Below, one piece after another: positions 1 to 11,113 of a stretch of DNA of 64,000 bases. The notes beneath the pieces are model-generated. The model had not been told where the DNA came from. It worked only from the letters and a program-made list of their open reading frames with translations, and made no database searches. Every line of letters begins with the position of its first letter. Position 1 is the stretch's first letter. Position numbers and translations under genes: made by a program. Source of the DNA: Paraniabella defluvii (GTDB taxonomy: Bacteria > Bacteroidota > Bacteroidia > Chitinophagales > Chitinophagaceae); NCBI GenBank assembly GCA_019316985.1, contig CP079215.1, positions 6,070,316 through 6,134,315 on the forward strand. Direction: 5' to 3'.

Positions 1-425
1 GCCGATCTTAATAGTGTTATCGCCGGTTTCCCCAGGTTCTGCACTGCTGAATTTATTATTTCTCCGTATAATATTAGTTACCCTTAATACCAGCTCATCA
101 ATATCAAATGGTTTATTAATATAATCGTCAGCGCCCAGCTTCAGCCCCGCAATGCGGTCTTTTTTCTCGTTACGGGCTGTTAAGAACAAAAGGGAATGGC
201 ATCATCAACCTTTTTAATCTCTTCGGCAAACCTGAAGCCATCGATCCCTGGCAGCTGTACATCCGTTATCACCAGATCATAATGTCCATGCACCTGTTTA
301 AAAGTATCCAAACCGTCCTCTCCAGTAGTTCTCAGGTCTACCTCAAAATTCATCAATTGCAGATACTGCTTTACTACGTTACCCAGATCGATCTCATCTT
401 CTACAAAAAGAATTTTATGCTTCAT
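1..425 (-). CDS. OmpR-type response regulator, receiver domain (C-terminus outside window)
   Basis: Phosphoacceptor partner of the kinase encoded just upstream on the same strand. The receiver domain is clear: acidic pair E9/D10 in FVEDE, phosphoacceptor D55 in LVITDVQLPG, and after a frameshift the FLTARNEK threonine and the INKPFD lysine. The reading frame breaks near 190, where a run of four A should be five; restoring it joins the two halves. The window ends about 15 residues past the receiver, so the expected winged-helix DNA-binding domain is not visible. Start ATG at 425 lies 38 nt after the kinase stop, so the two are probably co-transcribed. Confidence 0.88.
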
Positions 426-463
426 CTGTTTATATATTTATCTCTGACAAAGAAACTTCAACC

Positions 464-1888
464 TCATAGCGGGATAATAATGCTAAAATCAGTACCCGAT
501 TTCTCCACCGTATCTACCTGCAGCTGCCAGCGATGTGCTTCTATACATTGCTTGGTATAATACAGTCCTAATCCCAGCCCCTTTACTGCTTTATTGTCGA
601 TAGCCTTGGTGGTGCGGTAGAATTTATCAAAAATATTCTTGAATTCGCCGGCCGGAATACCCACTCCGTTGTCTACTATGTGCACAGTAAGCTGCCTATC
701 CTTTTCGGTTGTAAAAATACTGATACGTTTAATAGAACTGGTATTGTACTTAATACCATTCTCTATCATATTTATAATCATAGTGGTCACCCAGAACCTG
801 TCCAGCAGAACTGTATGTTGTTCGCCGGTTTCCTTAAAATCTATTTCTACCTTCTGGTTATCGGCCTGTATCATATAATCATCTACCACCTGCCTCAGCA
901 ATTCCTCTATAATAACAGGTTCCTTCTGTAAGGTAGCTTCATTCATCATAGTAATATCTATTACCTGCCGAAACAGGCTATTTAATCTTTCTGCCTGCCG
1001 GCCGATAACGCCGGTGAGCGACGCCACCATTTCCTTGTTATCTTTTACCTGATCTTTTCAAGGGTTTTATTAGCCACAAGGATGGCAGATAAAGGTGTTT
1101 GAAACTCATGATTGATACTATTCACAAAATCAGATTTCATTTCTGCCAGTTTTTTCTGCTTCGACCAATTTCTAAAAGTGATATAAAAAATTGTTGCCAG
1201 TGAAAGGATGGAAAAGAGCGATAGCAAAAAAAGTGGGCAACATCCGGGTGATGATTGCCTGCGTGCGATGAGGGGTGTCGGTATATAACGAAAAACCGAT
1301 CCGGTTAGAGTACGCAGTAGGTGTGCTGATAGTAATATTCGAAACAAGATTGGAAGGCCCTGTGTTTTGCAGGGACCCGCTAACCACAATTCCCTTGTTT
1401 TGGAACGCACTGTCTAAACCTTTATAAAGCTGAGACTTATCATAAAGTGTTACATACTGCTGACCATTAAAAGTCACACTTATATGATCCACGGTAGAAA
1501 GCCATATCAGATCCGTCTCCAGCTTGTTCTCTTTTATGATTGCCGTCATCAGGCTATCTATATTACTACGGGCCCTTAACCGTACCGCGATGCTATCAAC
1601 AACCCATTGACTTAATCTATAAAAATGTTTCCGATCTGATTTATAAAGCCGCTCCAGTTCATACATATTCCTGTTTAAGAAACTATCGATAATGGCTTGT
1701 CCGCCCGGAAACACTTTGTCGTTACGAATAGCGTTACTATAATCGCGCTTAATCTGTGCGGCCTCTGCCAAAAAGAACTTGTCGTTCTTTAACTCAAAAG
1801 TATTATACACCAAAAAATACTGCACTACAGCCAGTATTACAAAACTAGCGATGGCTATAAATCTTATGCGGAATATAGAAGATGACAT
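464..1888 (-). CDS. Sensor histidine kinase, membrane-bound
   Basis: Autophosphorylating sensor of a two-component pair with the following response regulator. Order: N-terminal membrane helix, a periplasmic sensor of about 220 residues without a recognised family, a second membrane helix (LLSLFSILSLATIFYI), HisKA with the H box NHEFQTPLSA, then HATPase_c with N box (MIENGIKYN), G1 (DNGVGIP), F box (FDKFYR) and G2 (GLGLGL). Two frame breaks, near 1228 (T run) and 1040, split it. Start at 1888 (MSSSIFRIRF) is chosen because the helix follows at once; ATGs at 1906 and 1927 are alternatives. It is divergent from the SusC gene, so it may control the PUL, but this is inference from position. Confidence 0.85.
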
Positions 1889-2106
1889 GAATAATAAAAT
1901 AGCCATAAAACTACCAATACAAAACAACTTATGTGCAATATTAAAAATCTGTTAACAATTTGTTGGGCTTTTGTTATTAAGATGTTATAGATTCCTTAAA
2001 TACTTTCAACCACTGAAATGAGAAGATCAAAGCTCTGGCTTTATTTACTTGGATTGCCCCATACGACGTAAACTATTTTCTAACATACGATTAAACAAGT
2101 AAAACG

Positions 2107-5100
2107 ATGACTAAACAAACACTGCTGAAAGTATGTGCTTTCCTGTTTTTGTTCAATCTCCTGGTATTACCGGAGTTGAAGGCACAACAGGAAATAACAA
2201 TTACCGGGACAGTTAAAGACCCTCTTAATACCCCAATGGCTGGAGTATCTATTGAAAACCTAAGATCAAACCAGGCTACTACTACCAACGAAGCAGGCGC
2301 CTTCTCCATCCAGGCAGTCAAAGGCGATAGCCTGGCAGCAACATTCATCGGATACAAAGATTACCGGTGGAGGTTTTCAGACCGGATAGACATCCAGATA
2401 GTAATGGAAGCCGCATCCGGCAGCATGGAAGACGTGGTAGTAGTTGGATTTGGACAACAGCGAAAGATAAGTACAGTTGGCGCCCAATCAACGGTGAATG
2501 TAGAAGACCTCAAGCAACCGGTTGCTAATCTCAGTGCAGCCCTGGCTGGCCGTATTGCCGGCTTGATAGGTGTACAACGGTCGGGACTGCCAGGTTCCAA
2601 CGGCGCTGATCTCTGGATCAGGGGTATTTCCAACTTCGGCGGAGGTAATTCCACATCGCCATTAATAGTGGTGGATGGAGTAATTGGTCGCGACATAAAT
2701 GCCTTCGATCCGGAAGATATCGCGTCTTTCTCTATATTAAAAGATGCATCTGCTACCGCGGTTTATGGTGTGGCCGGCGCTAACGGTGTTATCCTGATCA
2801 CTACAAAAAGGGAAGAACATCGAAGCCTTCTTTAACATTTAATTACAACCAGGGGTTTAACACATTTACGAAATTACCTGAACTGACTGATGGCGTTACT
2901 TATATGCAGTTACGCAATGAGGCCCTGGTGGCCAGCGGGCGTACTCCAGAATATTCCCAGGCATATATAGACAGCACAATTGCCGGTAACCAGCCCTATT
3001 TATATCCTAATGTAGACTGGATGAAAACCATTTTTCAGAAATCCTCTTACAATAGAAGGGCCAATTTTAACGCCCGCGGCGGCTCAGAAATGTCTAACTA
3101 TTACGTTGGCCTTTCTTACTACGAGGAGAACAGCCTTCTACGCCTGGACGAACTAGCCAATTATAATGCGGATGCTAAATTCAGGAGAATCAATTTTACA
3201 TCTAATGTAAACATGAACTGGACCAAAACGACCAAGTTCGAGCTGGGTGTACAGGGATATGTAACCAACACCAATATGCCGGGTACCAGTCCGCAGGATG
3301 CGTTTTCAAGGGTGATGCAAACCAATCCTGTACTGTATCCCGTTATGTATCCTGGCAATTTGTTACCGGCAGTCAACCAATCTACAGATGCGCAACCCAA
3401 CCCTTACGGGCTGATTACGCAAAGAGGCTATGTTAACACAGCCAGTAACCAGTTATATTCCAATGCACGCCTGACACAGGACCTGGGAAGCATACTAAAA
3501 GGACTATCAGCTACAGTGCTGTACTCTTTCGACGTGTGGAACTCGCATGCCATATCACGCACACGTAACCGAAGTGCTTATCAGATTGACAGGGTAATCC
3601 TTATAAAGAAGACGGCTCGCTTAATTTAACTGTTATACAAAATGGTTCAGACGACCTGGGTTATGGAACCAGCAGCGGCGCCAACAGGAAAAATTACCTG
3701 GAAGGTGCTATTAATTATACCAACCAATTTGGTAAACATGGCGTAACCGGTATGTTATTGTATAACCAAAGAGAGGAAATCAGCTCTAACGCCGGTAGCC
3801 TGATAGAGTCTATCCCTTACAGGTTACAAGGCCTTGTAGGTCGAGCTACTTATGCTTACGATAATAAATACTTTGGGGAATTCAACTTCGGTTATAACGG
3901 ATCAGAAAACTTTGCTCCTGAGAACCGCTTTGGCTTCTTCCCTTCAGTGGGTGTGGGTTATGTGATATCGAATGAAAAATTCTTCGAGCCTTTCACTAAA
4001 ATTGTACAGTTCCTGAAATTGCGTTATTCTAATGGTATTGTAGGATCCGGATCCGGCGGAAGAAGATTCGGCTTTTTAGATATCGTAAATGGAAGCGCAT
4101 CGGGATATACTTTCGGCTATGGGTCCACTACTTATGGCTTCGGTGGTACAGCTATTTCAGAATATGGCAGCATGGTACGCTGGTCGGAAATGCACAAACA
4201 AAACCTGGGCATTGAATTTAAAACACTGGACAACAAAATATCTGCAACTGTTGACCTGTTTAGTGACAATCGTACCGGTATTTTCCTGCAGCGCGGTGTG
4301 CTGATGGATTATGTTGGTTTGATCAGCGTGCCTTATGGTAACCTCGGCAGAATGACCAATAAAGGATTGGATGTTACCGTAGAAACCACGCCTATAGCTA
4401 TTGGCAAAACTTATTGGGATTTTAGGGCTAACCTTACTTATAACCGCGACCTGGTTATTGAAAACGACCAACCGGCACAACCCTTTCCCTATATGGAAAG
4501 AAGAGGCCAGAATACTTTATCCCGGTACGGATACGTAGCTATTGGCCTGTTTGAAGATGAAAAGGATATTCAGAACAGTCCATTGCAGAGAACCGGTGCC
4601 GTACGTCCTGGTGATATCAAATACAAAGATCTGAACGGCGACGGCATTATTGATGCCAATGATATTACCCGCATCGGTAATGGCGATGTGCCACGAATTA
4701 TATGGGGCGGCAGCTTTAATGTAAGCTGGAAACAGTTTTACATTGGCGCCTTCTTCCAGGGCACTTCGGGCGCCGACAGAATGCTGGGTGGAGATGGTAT
4801 GATTCCGTTCAACAACAGTACCGGTGCCGAAAGAAGCAATTTGTTTATGGCGGCTACGGACAGATGGACACCCGAAAACCCCAATCAAAACGCCATGTAT
4901 CCACGGCTGGGATGGGGTCTGTGGTTAATCAGAATAATGCGGTGGCCAGCAGCTGGTGGGTGAAAGATGTGGACTTTATACGTCTCAAAACATTCGACCT
5001 GGGGTATAATCTTCCCAAGGGAACGCTGGGTAACCTGGGCTTAAAAAATGCACGCATTTATGTGCAGGGCGTAAACCTGTTCTACTGGAGCAAATTCAAA

Positions 5101-5187
5101 CTCTGGGATCCCGAAATCAATTCCAATAACGGTTCCTCTTATCCCAATATCAGAACTATATCTTTCGGTATACAGGCCAACTTCTAA
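2107..5187 (+). CDS. SusC/RagA-type TonB-dependent outer membrane receptor
   Basis: Outer-membrane importer that, with the next gene's lipoprotein, would take up oligosaccharides or glycopeptides using TonB energy. Signal peptide residues 1-27 (cleaved near LKAQQ), carboxypeptidase-regulatory-like domain (about 30-95, EITITGTVKD), then the SusC-typical VVVVGFGQQRK segment, plug domain (PLIVVDGVIGRDIN, ILKDASATAVYG) and a 22-strand-type barrel. It holds the SusC-typical calcium-loop-like KDLNGDGIIDANDIT. Frame breaks near 2811 (GGG should be GGGG), 3590 and 4905 split it into four pieces; joined length (about 1025 residues) is normal for the family. First gene of the PUL, 40 nt before susD. 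Confidence 0.93.
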
Positions 5188-5227
5188 TCAATTTTCTTAA
5201 CCAACAAATGGTTTTAAAATAGTAATA

Positions 5228-7034
5228 ATGAAAAAGTCACTTATATACACAATGGTGGTATCAGTTCTGCTTACTACAGTTTCGTGTAGTAAATACCTCG
5301 ATCAGATACCTGACAATATTTTAACAGCAGAAGAAATATGGAAATCTAAAAGCAGGACAGAAAATTTCCTGGCTAATATTTATGCTGCATTACCCAACGA
5401 GCATCAGCAACGTTTTGTAAACACTACAAACTCCGGCCCATGGATTGCAGCATCTGATGAAAGTAAATATACCTGGGATTTTAACTATGCCAACAATATG
5501 AACTCGAGCGTGTGGGCTAATACCAATGGCCAGGTAGCGCACTACTGGAGGGAATACTACCGCGCGATAAGAAATGCTACTTACTTCATGCAAAATGCGC
5601 AAAAACTGATCCTGCAGAAATTGAGCCGGCCATTATTACCCGCTACATTGCCGAAGCAAGGGCATTAAGAGCATACTATTATTTTCAATTGCTGCGAATA
5701 TATGGCCCCGTTATTATTTTGGGCGACGAACTACTCGACTTCGAAGCCGATCTCAGCACATTAAAACGTGCCCGTAACAGTATGGACGAGTGTGTAAACT
5801 ATATTGTTTCGGAATTTGATAAAGCTTATACCGACCTGCCTGTAAAACCGGTAGATGTAAGAGAGTCGGGCAGAATGACCAGGGGAATCGTAAAAGCGTA
5901 CAAGGCAGAAACCCTGCTTCTGGCGGCAAGTCCATTGTTTAACGGCAATACACAGTATGCCGCTTTAAAAACGCCGATGGAAAACAACTGATCAGCCAGA
6001 GCTACGACGCCAATAAATGGAAAGTAGCTGCAGATGCGCACAAAGCCTTTATCGACGAGTTTGTACCTGCTGTATATGACCTGTTTATTCAACCCAATGC
6101 CAATCCATTCATGCAGGCTTATTTATCTACAAGAAATGTAGTAACCCAGGACTGGAATCCTGAATGGATATTCGCACGCACTATGTCTCCCAATAACATG
6201 GAGTACGACCGCACACCTAAACATGTTGGATTTGTAGCAGCTACACAGGGAGGCGGCGCCAATGGCGTAACACAAACAATGGTAGATGCATATTTCATGG
6301 CAAACGGCAGGCCTATTACCGATCCCAATTCAGGCTATATATCTTCTGGCTTTTCGAATTTCCAGGCACCTTTCGATGTACAGGCCAGAAATACATTTAA
6401 TCAATGGGTAGGGCGCGAGCCACGTTTTTATGTTGGCGTAACCTATAACAGGAGCTACTGGCTGTTTCAGCAAGGCAGCAGCACGCCGGTAATTACCATC
6501 ATGGAATATAACGGCAATTCGGGGCGGGTGCAAAGCCTGTCTGACGTAACGCCTACAGGATACATTGTTCGCAAAAACACCGTGGGTAACGGAAATAACA
6601 GGGGCGCCTTACTCCTGCGGCTGGCAAACATTTATCTGAATTATGCCGAAGCACTAAATGAAGCTGAACCGGGTAACACAGACATTCTTAAATACGTAAA
6701 CCTGATCAGGAAAAGGGCCGGTATACCCGAATATGGAAGCGCAGAGCTGGAAGCCCCTTCAGGACAGGCAGCCATGAGAGAAGCCATACGCAGAGAAAGA
6801 AGGATTGAATTAGCTTTTGAAAGTGTACGGTATTTTGATACCCGCAGGTGGAAGATCGCAGAACAAACTAACTCCGGAGATTTTTATGGCATGAACCTCC
6901 AGGCCAGTGGCGATGCATTCTATACAAAAACCTTGCTGGAAGTTAGAAAGTTTTTACCAAGAGATTACCTGTGGCCCATTCCTAATAACGAGGTTTTGAA
7001 GAATGAATTGTTAGTACAAAACCCGGGCTGGTAA
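5228..7034 (+). CDS. SusD/RagB-type surface glycan-binding lipoprotein
   Basis: Cell-surface lipoprotein that caps the SusC barrel and binds the imported glycan. Lipoprotein signal with lipobox TTVSCSKYLDQ; SusD N-terminal region with TPR-like helices (ARALRAYYYFQLLRIYGPVI) and a C-terminal RagB part ending in WPIPNNEV and QNPGW, the family's usual end. About 600 residues after repairing breaks near 5610 and 5975. It follows susC by 40 nt and precedes the DUF1735 lipoprotein by 25 nt, so these three form one unit. Confidence 0.93.
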
Positions 7035-7059
7035 ATTCATCATTTTAAAAATTGAAATA

Positions 7060-8013
7060 ATGAGAACAGATATCAAAAAACTAAGCTTCACAATCATAAT
7101 TGCAGCTACGCTTTTAAGTGCATGCAACAAACCTGATGAAATTACCCTGGAAAGCGAAGGTACTTTATACATGGCAACGGCTATAGAAGAGAAAGCCAAA
7201 TTCAACCTCTTTCTGGCCGATACGGCTCAAACGATAGCATTTGGAGCTGCTTACAGCGGACTTGGTTTCCCGGGCAGTGACATACCCGTATCTTTTTCGG
7301 TACAAAAAGACCTTATTGCTTCTTTTAACCAGGCCAATGGTACCCGTTACCTGCCTTTTCCTGAAGGCTCCTACTCTATTGAAAGCCTTAATACCGTTAT
7401 AAAAGCAGGTAAAACTACTTCGGTGCCTCTAACCATTTCTATTTTGTCGAATAAACTGGACAGGGATGAAAAATATATGATTCCTATTAGAATGGAAGCT
7501 CCCGCGGGCTCAAAAGTTTCGTCTAATCTGCAGGTTACTTACTTCAGGTTAGAAAGCATTGTACGTAAAGAAACAGATATTACCGACCTGTCTAAGCTGA
7601 CAGTATCGCAGGAGCATCGTGACGGGCCAGGCGCTAATGAAGCTTCGGCAAAACTGGTAGACAACAATACGGCCAGTAAGTTCTTACTTCATACGTTCCC
7701 GGCCGGATTTTGGGCGCAGTTAACATTTACAGATCCTAAAGTTGTGGGAGCTTACACATTAACTTCAGGTAATGATGCTTCTGAAAGAGATCCGCGGGAC
7801 TGGAAATTTTTAGGGTCGAATGACGGAACCACCTGGACAGAGCTGGATGTTAAAGCAGGCATTTCTTTCGCCGCAAGAGGGCAAACACAGTTTTTTGAAG
7901 TGGAAAACGAAACTCCTTACAGGCATTACCGGCTTTCTATTTCTGCTTTAAGAGGCAACGCGATCGGCGGCCTGTTCCAGTTAGCAGAATGGAGATTGAT
8001 TACTTTCAAATAA
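7060..8013 (+). CDS. DUF1735 lipoprotein with C-terminal discoidin (F5/8 type C) domain
   Basis: Likely accessory surface glycan-binding protein of the PUL. Lipobox LLSACNKPDE (Cys22); a DUF1735-like domain about residues 30-150 (BT_3987-type beta sandwich common beside SusD); then a discoidin/CBM32-like domain about residues 175-317 (AYTLTSGNDA, YRHYRLSISA, EWRLITF). The frame is intact over 317 codons. Its C-terminal domain closely resembles that of the next gene, suggesting both bind the same ligand. A strong terminator follows directly, separating it from downstream genes. Ligand is unknown. Confidence 0.85.
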   Translation: MRTDIKKLSFTIIIAATLLSACNKPDEITLESEGTLYMATAIEEKAKFNLFLADTAQTIAFGAAYSGLGFPGSDIPVSFSVQKDLIASFNQANGTRYLPFPEGSYSIESLNTVIKAGKTTSVPLTISILSNKLDRDEKYMIPIRMEAPAGSKVSSNLQVTYFRLESIVRKETDITDLSKLTVSQEHRDGPGANEASAKLVDNNTASKFLLHTFPAGFWAQLTFTDPKVVGAYTLTSGNDASERDPRDWKFLGSNDGTTWTELDVKAGISFAARGQTQFFEVENETPYRHYRLSISALRGNAIGGLFQLAEWRLITFK

Positions 8014-8036
8014 CACAATCATCTTAATACGCTATC

Positions 8037-8073
8037 AAAAGCCGGTGTAATACACTTTACTACACCGGCTTTT
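8037..8073 (+). terminator. Rho-independent terminator after the susCD-DUF1735 unit
   Basis: Near-perfect hairpin: AAAAGCCGGTGTA pairs with TACACCGGCTTTT across a short loop, followed by a T-rich stretch. It sits 24 nt after the stop of the DUF1735 lipoprotein and before the metallopeptidase-like gene, so the PUL probably has at least two transcripts, or the terminator tunes the SusC/SusD-to-enzyme ratio. Confidence 0.8.
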
Positions 8074-8088
8074 CTTTATTTTCCTGCA

Positions 8089-9502
8089 ATGAAAAACGTA
8101 TATAACTTTCGCATACTAATAACCATTACCGGCGTTATTGCCCTGGGTTGCAAAAAAGTGTTGTTAATGCACAGTCAGCTACTCCGTCAATACTATCAAA
8201 AGACTCGTCTCTTGCACCTCCTTATACCTGGCAGGAACATTGGTTCGATCACAGGCAGCTCATCAAAAGAGTATATTTTAATAATAACATAGCTGTATAT
8301 TTTGATGATGATGTAAGCCGGGAAAAAACCAGCTGGATCTTTGGCCTGGTAGACAGCGCCTGGGGCTATACCAAAAAGAATACGGAAGCTTTGGCCACGC
8401 TGATACTACCAACCGTTTATTCGCCGTTTTTCATACCAATAAATATGGTGGCGGGCACCCGGGTACCTACCTGGCATCGCGGCACGATTTCAGGAATGTA
8501 ATCGACCTGGGCTCGGGAGCTACTGCCTGGATACATCAGACAGACTGGGAACTAAGCGCTACCATCCACGAAATTTCACACATTGTGGAAGGAGCTTCAA
8601 ATGGAGTGAGGGAGTCCCCGGCATTCGATATCTGGGGAGACAGCAAATGGGCTGAAATTTATGTGTACGACATTTACAATTACCTCGGAAGAAAAGACAT
8701 CCAAAAAGAGTGTTTGATGAATGCATGGAAAAAACAGACTCTATCCCAGAGCCAATACCGCCTGGTTCAGAAACTGGTTTTTTCCTATTTACGAGCAGTA
8801 TGGTAAAGTAAAAGTTTTAAACCGCTTCTTTGAACTGCTGGCTGCGCATTTTCCGAAAAGACAAGGAGCCAACGGCATTTCAACTTATGCAAGAAGAATG
8901 AATATGGGAGAATTTATTCATTTCTGGAGTGGTGCATCGGGCGTAAATCTGTCCATTCGCGCGCAAATGGCTTTTGGCGATAAAGACAGATCGGGATCGA
9001 ATTGGTGGCCCCAGTTTGAACAGGCAAAAACGATTTTCCCCAAATTACCTATAAAGCCGATGCAACATACGGAACTGTTATTTCTAAACAGATACAACCC
9101 GAAGTAAGCAAAGAAAATGAAAATGGCCCCAATAGTGCAGAGGGCTCGTCGAAGCTGACAGACCTGGATAATAACAGTAAATTTTTTATAAAAGGATTTA
9201 CCCCGGGGCTCTCTATTCTGCAAACACCTGACCAGGCAACAGTGGTTAATGCCTATATACTCACTTCGGGAAACGATGCGGCAGGGCGTGATCCCAAAGC
9301 CTGGGTAATGGAAGGTTCACAGGATAAGTTAAACTGGACGGTATTGGACAGCAAAACAAATCACTCCTTTACATACCGGAACGAGATTAAAATATTCGAC
9401 TTTCCTAACACAGTTGCCTACAAACACTATCGGTTGCGTATCACCGAAACCGCCGGCAGCCCTGATATTCAGCTCTCTGAATGGCAATTATTGCATAAAT
9501 AA
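8089..9502 (+). CDS. Lipoprotein with HExxH metallopeptidase-like motif and discoidin domain
   Basis: Probable surface zinc peptidase or peptidase-like glycoprotein binder; no family recognised with certainty. Lipoprotein signal (VIALGCKK). The middle has HEISHIVEG with a possible third ligand Glu in SKWAEIYVYD about 20 residues later, like gluzincins. The C-terminal 130 residues form a discoidin domain (AYILTSGNDA, YKHYRLRITE, EWQLL), a close paralogue of that in the preceding gene. Four frame breaks (near 8155, where A6 should be A7, and near 8390, 8775 and 9050) hide a single protein of about 470 residues. The catalytic claim is inference from the motif only. Confidence 0.7.
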
Positions 9503-9680
9503 ACCATTAAATGTGCGTTAACAATTGGTTCAAGGTTTATTAGGTAAAAAACCGGAAAACTATTTTTATTTTTATTTGTTGGCAGACCAATCTGCTTATT
9601 CAGGTAGTACTAACGATTGCAGACAGGATAGGTAATAGTTACTCACAGCAACCAAACAATATGATTAAACATATTTTGTA

Positions 9681-11092
9681 ATGACAAACGGTAAAAAAAA
9701 GATACGCACTTTATTAGCGGTGGCCTGCATTCTTTTACAAACAGTACAGACCGCCTCGGCCCAATTGAAAACCATCAACAACAGGTTACCATCGTTGCAA
9801 CAGGCTTTTGTTGACCTGAGATTTGGAATGTTTATACATTTCAATATCCCTACTTACATGAACCAGGACTGGGCGGACCCCGAGGCCTCCCCTTCCCTGT
9901 TCAGTCCGACAAAACTCGATTGTAACCAGTGGGCTCAGGCAGCCAAAAGCGCCAATATGAGTTATGGTTGCCTTACTACCAAACATCATAGCGGCTTTAG
10001 CATCTGGGATACAAAAACCACCCCTATAATGTAATGAACAGCCCGCTGAAGCGCGATGTAGTAAAAGAATTTACTGAAGCTTTCAGGAAAGCCGGCTTAA
10101 AGGTAATGCTGTACTACTCTATTTTAGATACCCATCACCAATTAAGACCTAACTCCATTACACCGGCTCACATTAAAATGGTTAAAGACCAGATCACCGA
10201 GTTATTGACCAGGTATGGCAAAATAGAGGCTTTAATTATTGACGGATGGGATGCGCCCTGGTCGAGGATCAGCTATGATGATATTCCATTTGAAGAGGTA
10301 TACCTGCTTATAAAAAGCTACAACCAGACTGCCTGGTAATGGATCTTAACGGAGCCAAGTATCCCGCTGAAGGGATGTTCTATACAGATATCAAAACCTA
10401 TGAAATGGGCGCCGGCCAAAAAGTACAGGAAGACAAGAACAGGATGCCTGCACTGGCTTGCCTGCCTATTAATTCTTCCTGGTTCTGGAAAGATGATTTT
10501 CCGACTACTCCCGTAAAAGAACCGTCTAAACTGGTGAACGATTTAATTATTCCGCTTAATAATGCTAACTGTAATTTCATTTTGAATGTGGCGCCCAATA
10601 AAGACGGGCTCATTGATGATAACGCCCTGGCTTCCTTAAGAGAAGTGGGAAAACTATGGCTTAATAAAGGGCCTGTTAATACTTTACCGAAGTTAGACGC
10701 ACCGATCATCTCTCATAACCTCGCTACAAGAAAGCCTAGTAACTCCAGCTGGAGTGATGATATGAACATAATGGATTTTGCCAACGATGATCGCTACAGC
10801 ACATCATGGGTCTCAATCCTACAGTAAAGAACCCTGGTATGAAATCGATTTGAAAAAGGCCACGGCATTCAATGCCCTATCTATTACAGAAACTCATTCG
10901 AACATCAATCAATATCGTATCGAATACTTTTCGAATGGCAACTGGAAAACGGTGGTAAATGGCGACATCACCAAAAACGTCAAAGTACATCGGTTCTCTC
11001 CTGTAACCGGCTCGAAGATCAGAATACATATTTTGAAGGCCCGCCAACAAGTGTCTATCGCTGAAGTAGGCATCTATAATGAAAAAATTTAG
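9681..11092 (+). CDS. GH29 alpha-L-fucosidase with C-terminal discoidin domain
   Basis: Retaining fucosidase, exported (signal peptide ending TASAQ), predicted to remove alpha-L-fucose in the periplasm or at the surface. GH29 hallmarks: FGMFIHF, TTKHHSGFSIWDT, and the nucleophile-type Asp in LIIDGWDAPW; the barrel end shows NFILNVAPNKDGLI, highly typical of GH29. A discoidin/CBM32-like domain follows (WYEIDLKKATAFNAL to EVGIYN). Breaks near 10022 (C4 should be C5), 10335 (CC should be CCC) and 10812 split it; repaired length is about 470 residues. The KHHDGF motif of many relatives reads KHHSGF here. It is followed 21 nt later by a GH92 gene. Confidence 0.88.
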
Positions 11093-11113
11093 TTCTCAAG
11101 AAATCAAGTAAAA

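Noticed and set aside
2018..2071. Short open frame (MRRSKLWLYLLGLPHTT) upstream of the SusC gene, possible leader peptide
   Set aside because: Only 17 codons, no ribosome-binding site or attenuator-like hairpin seen; chance is adequate.
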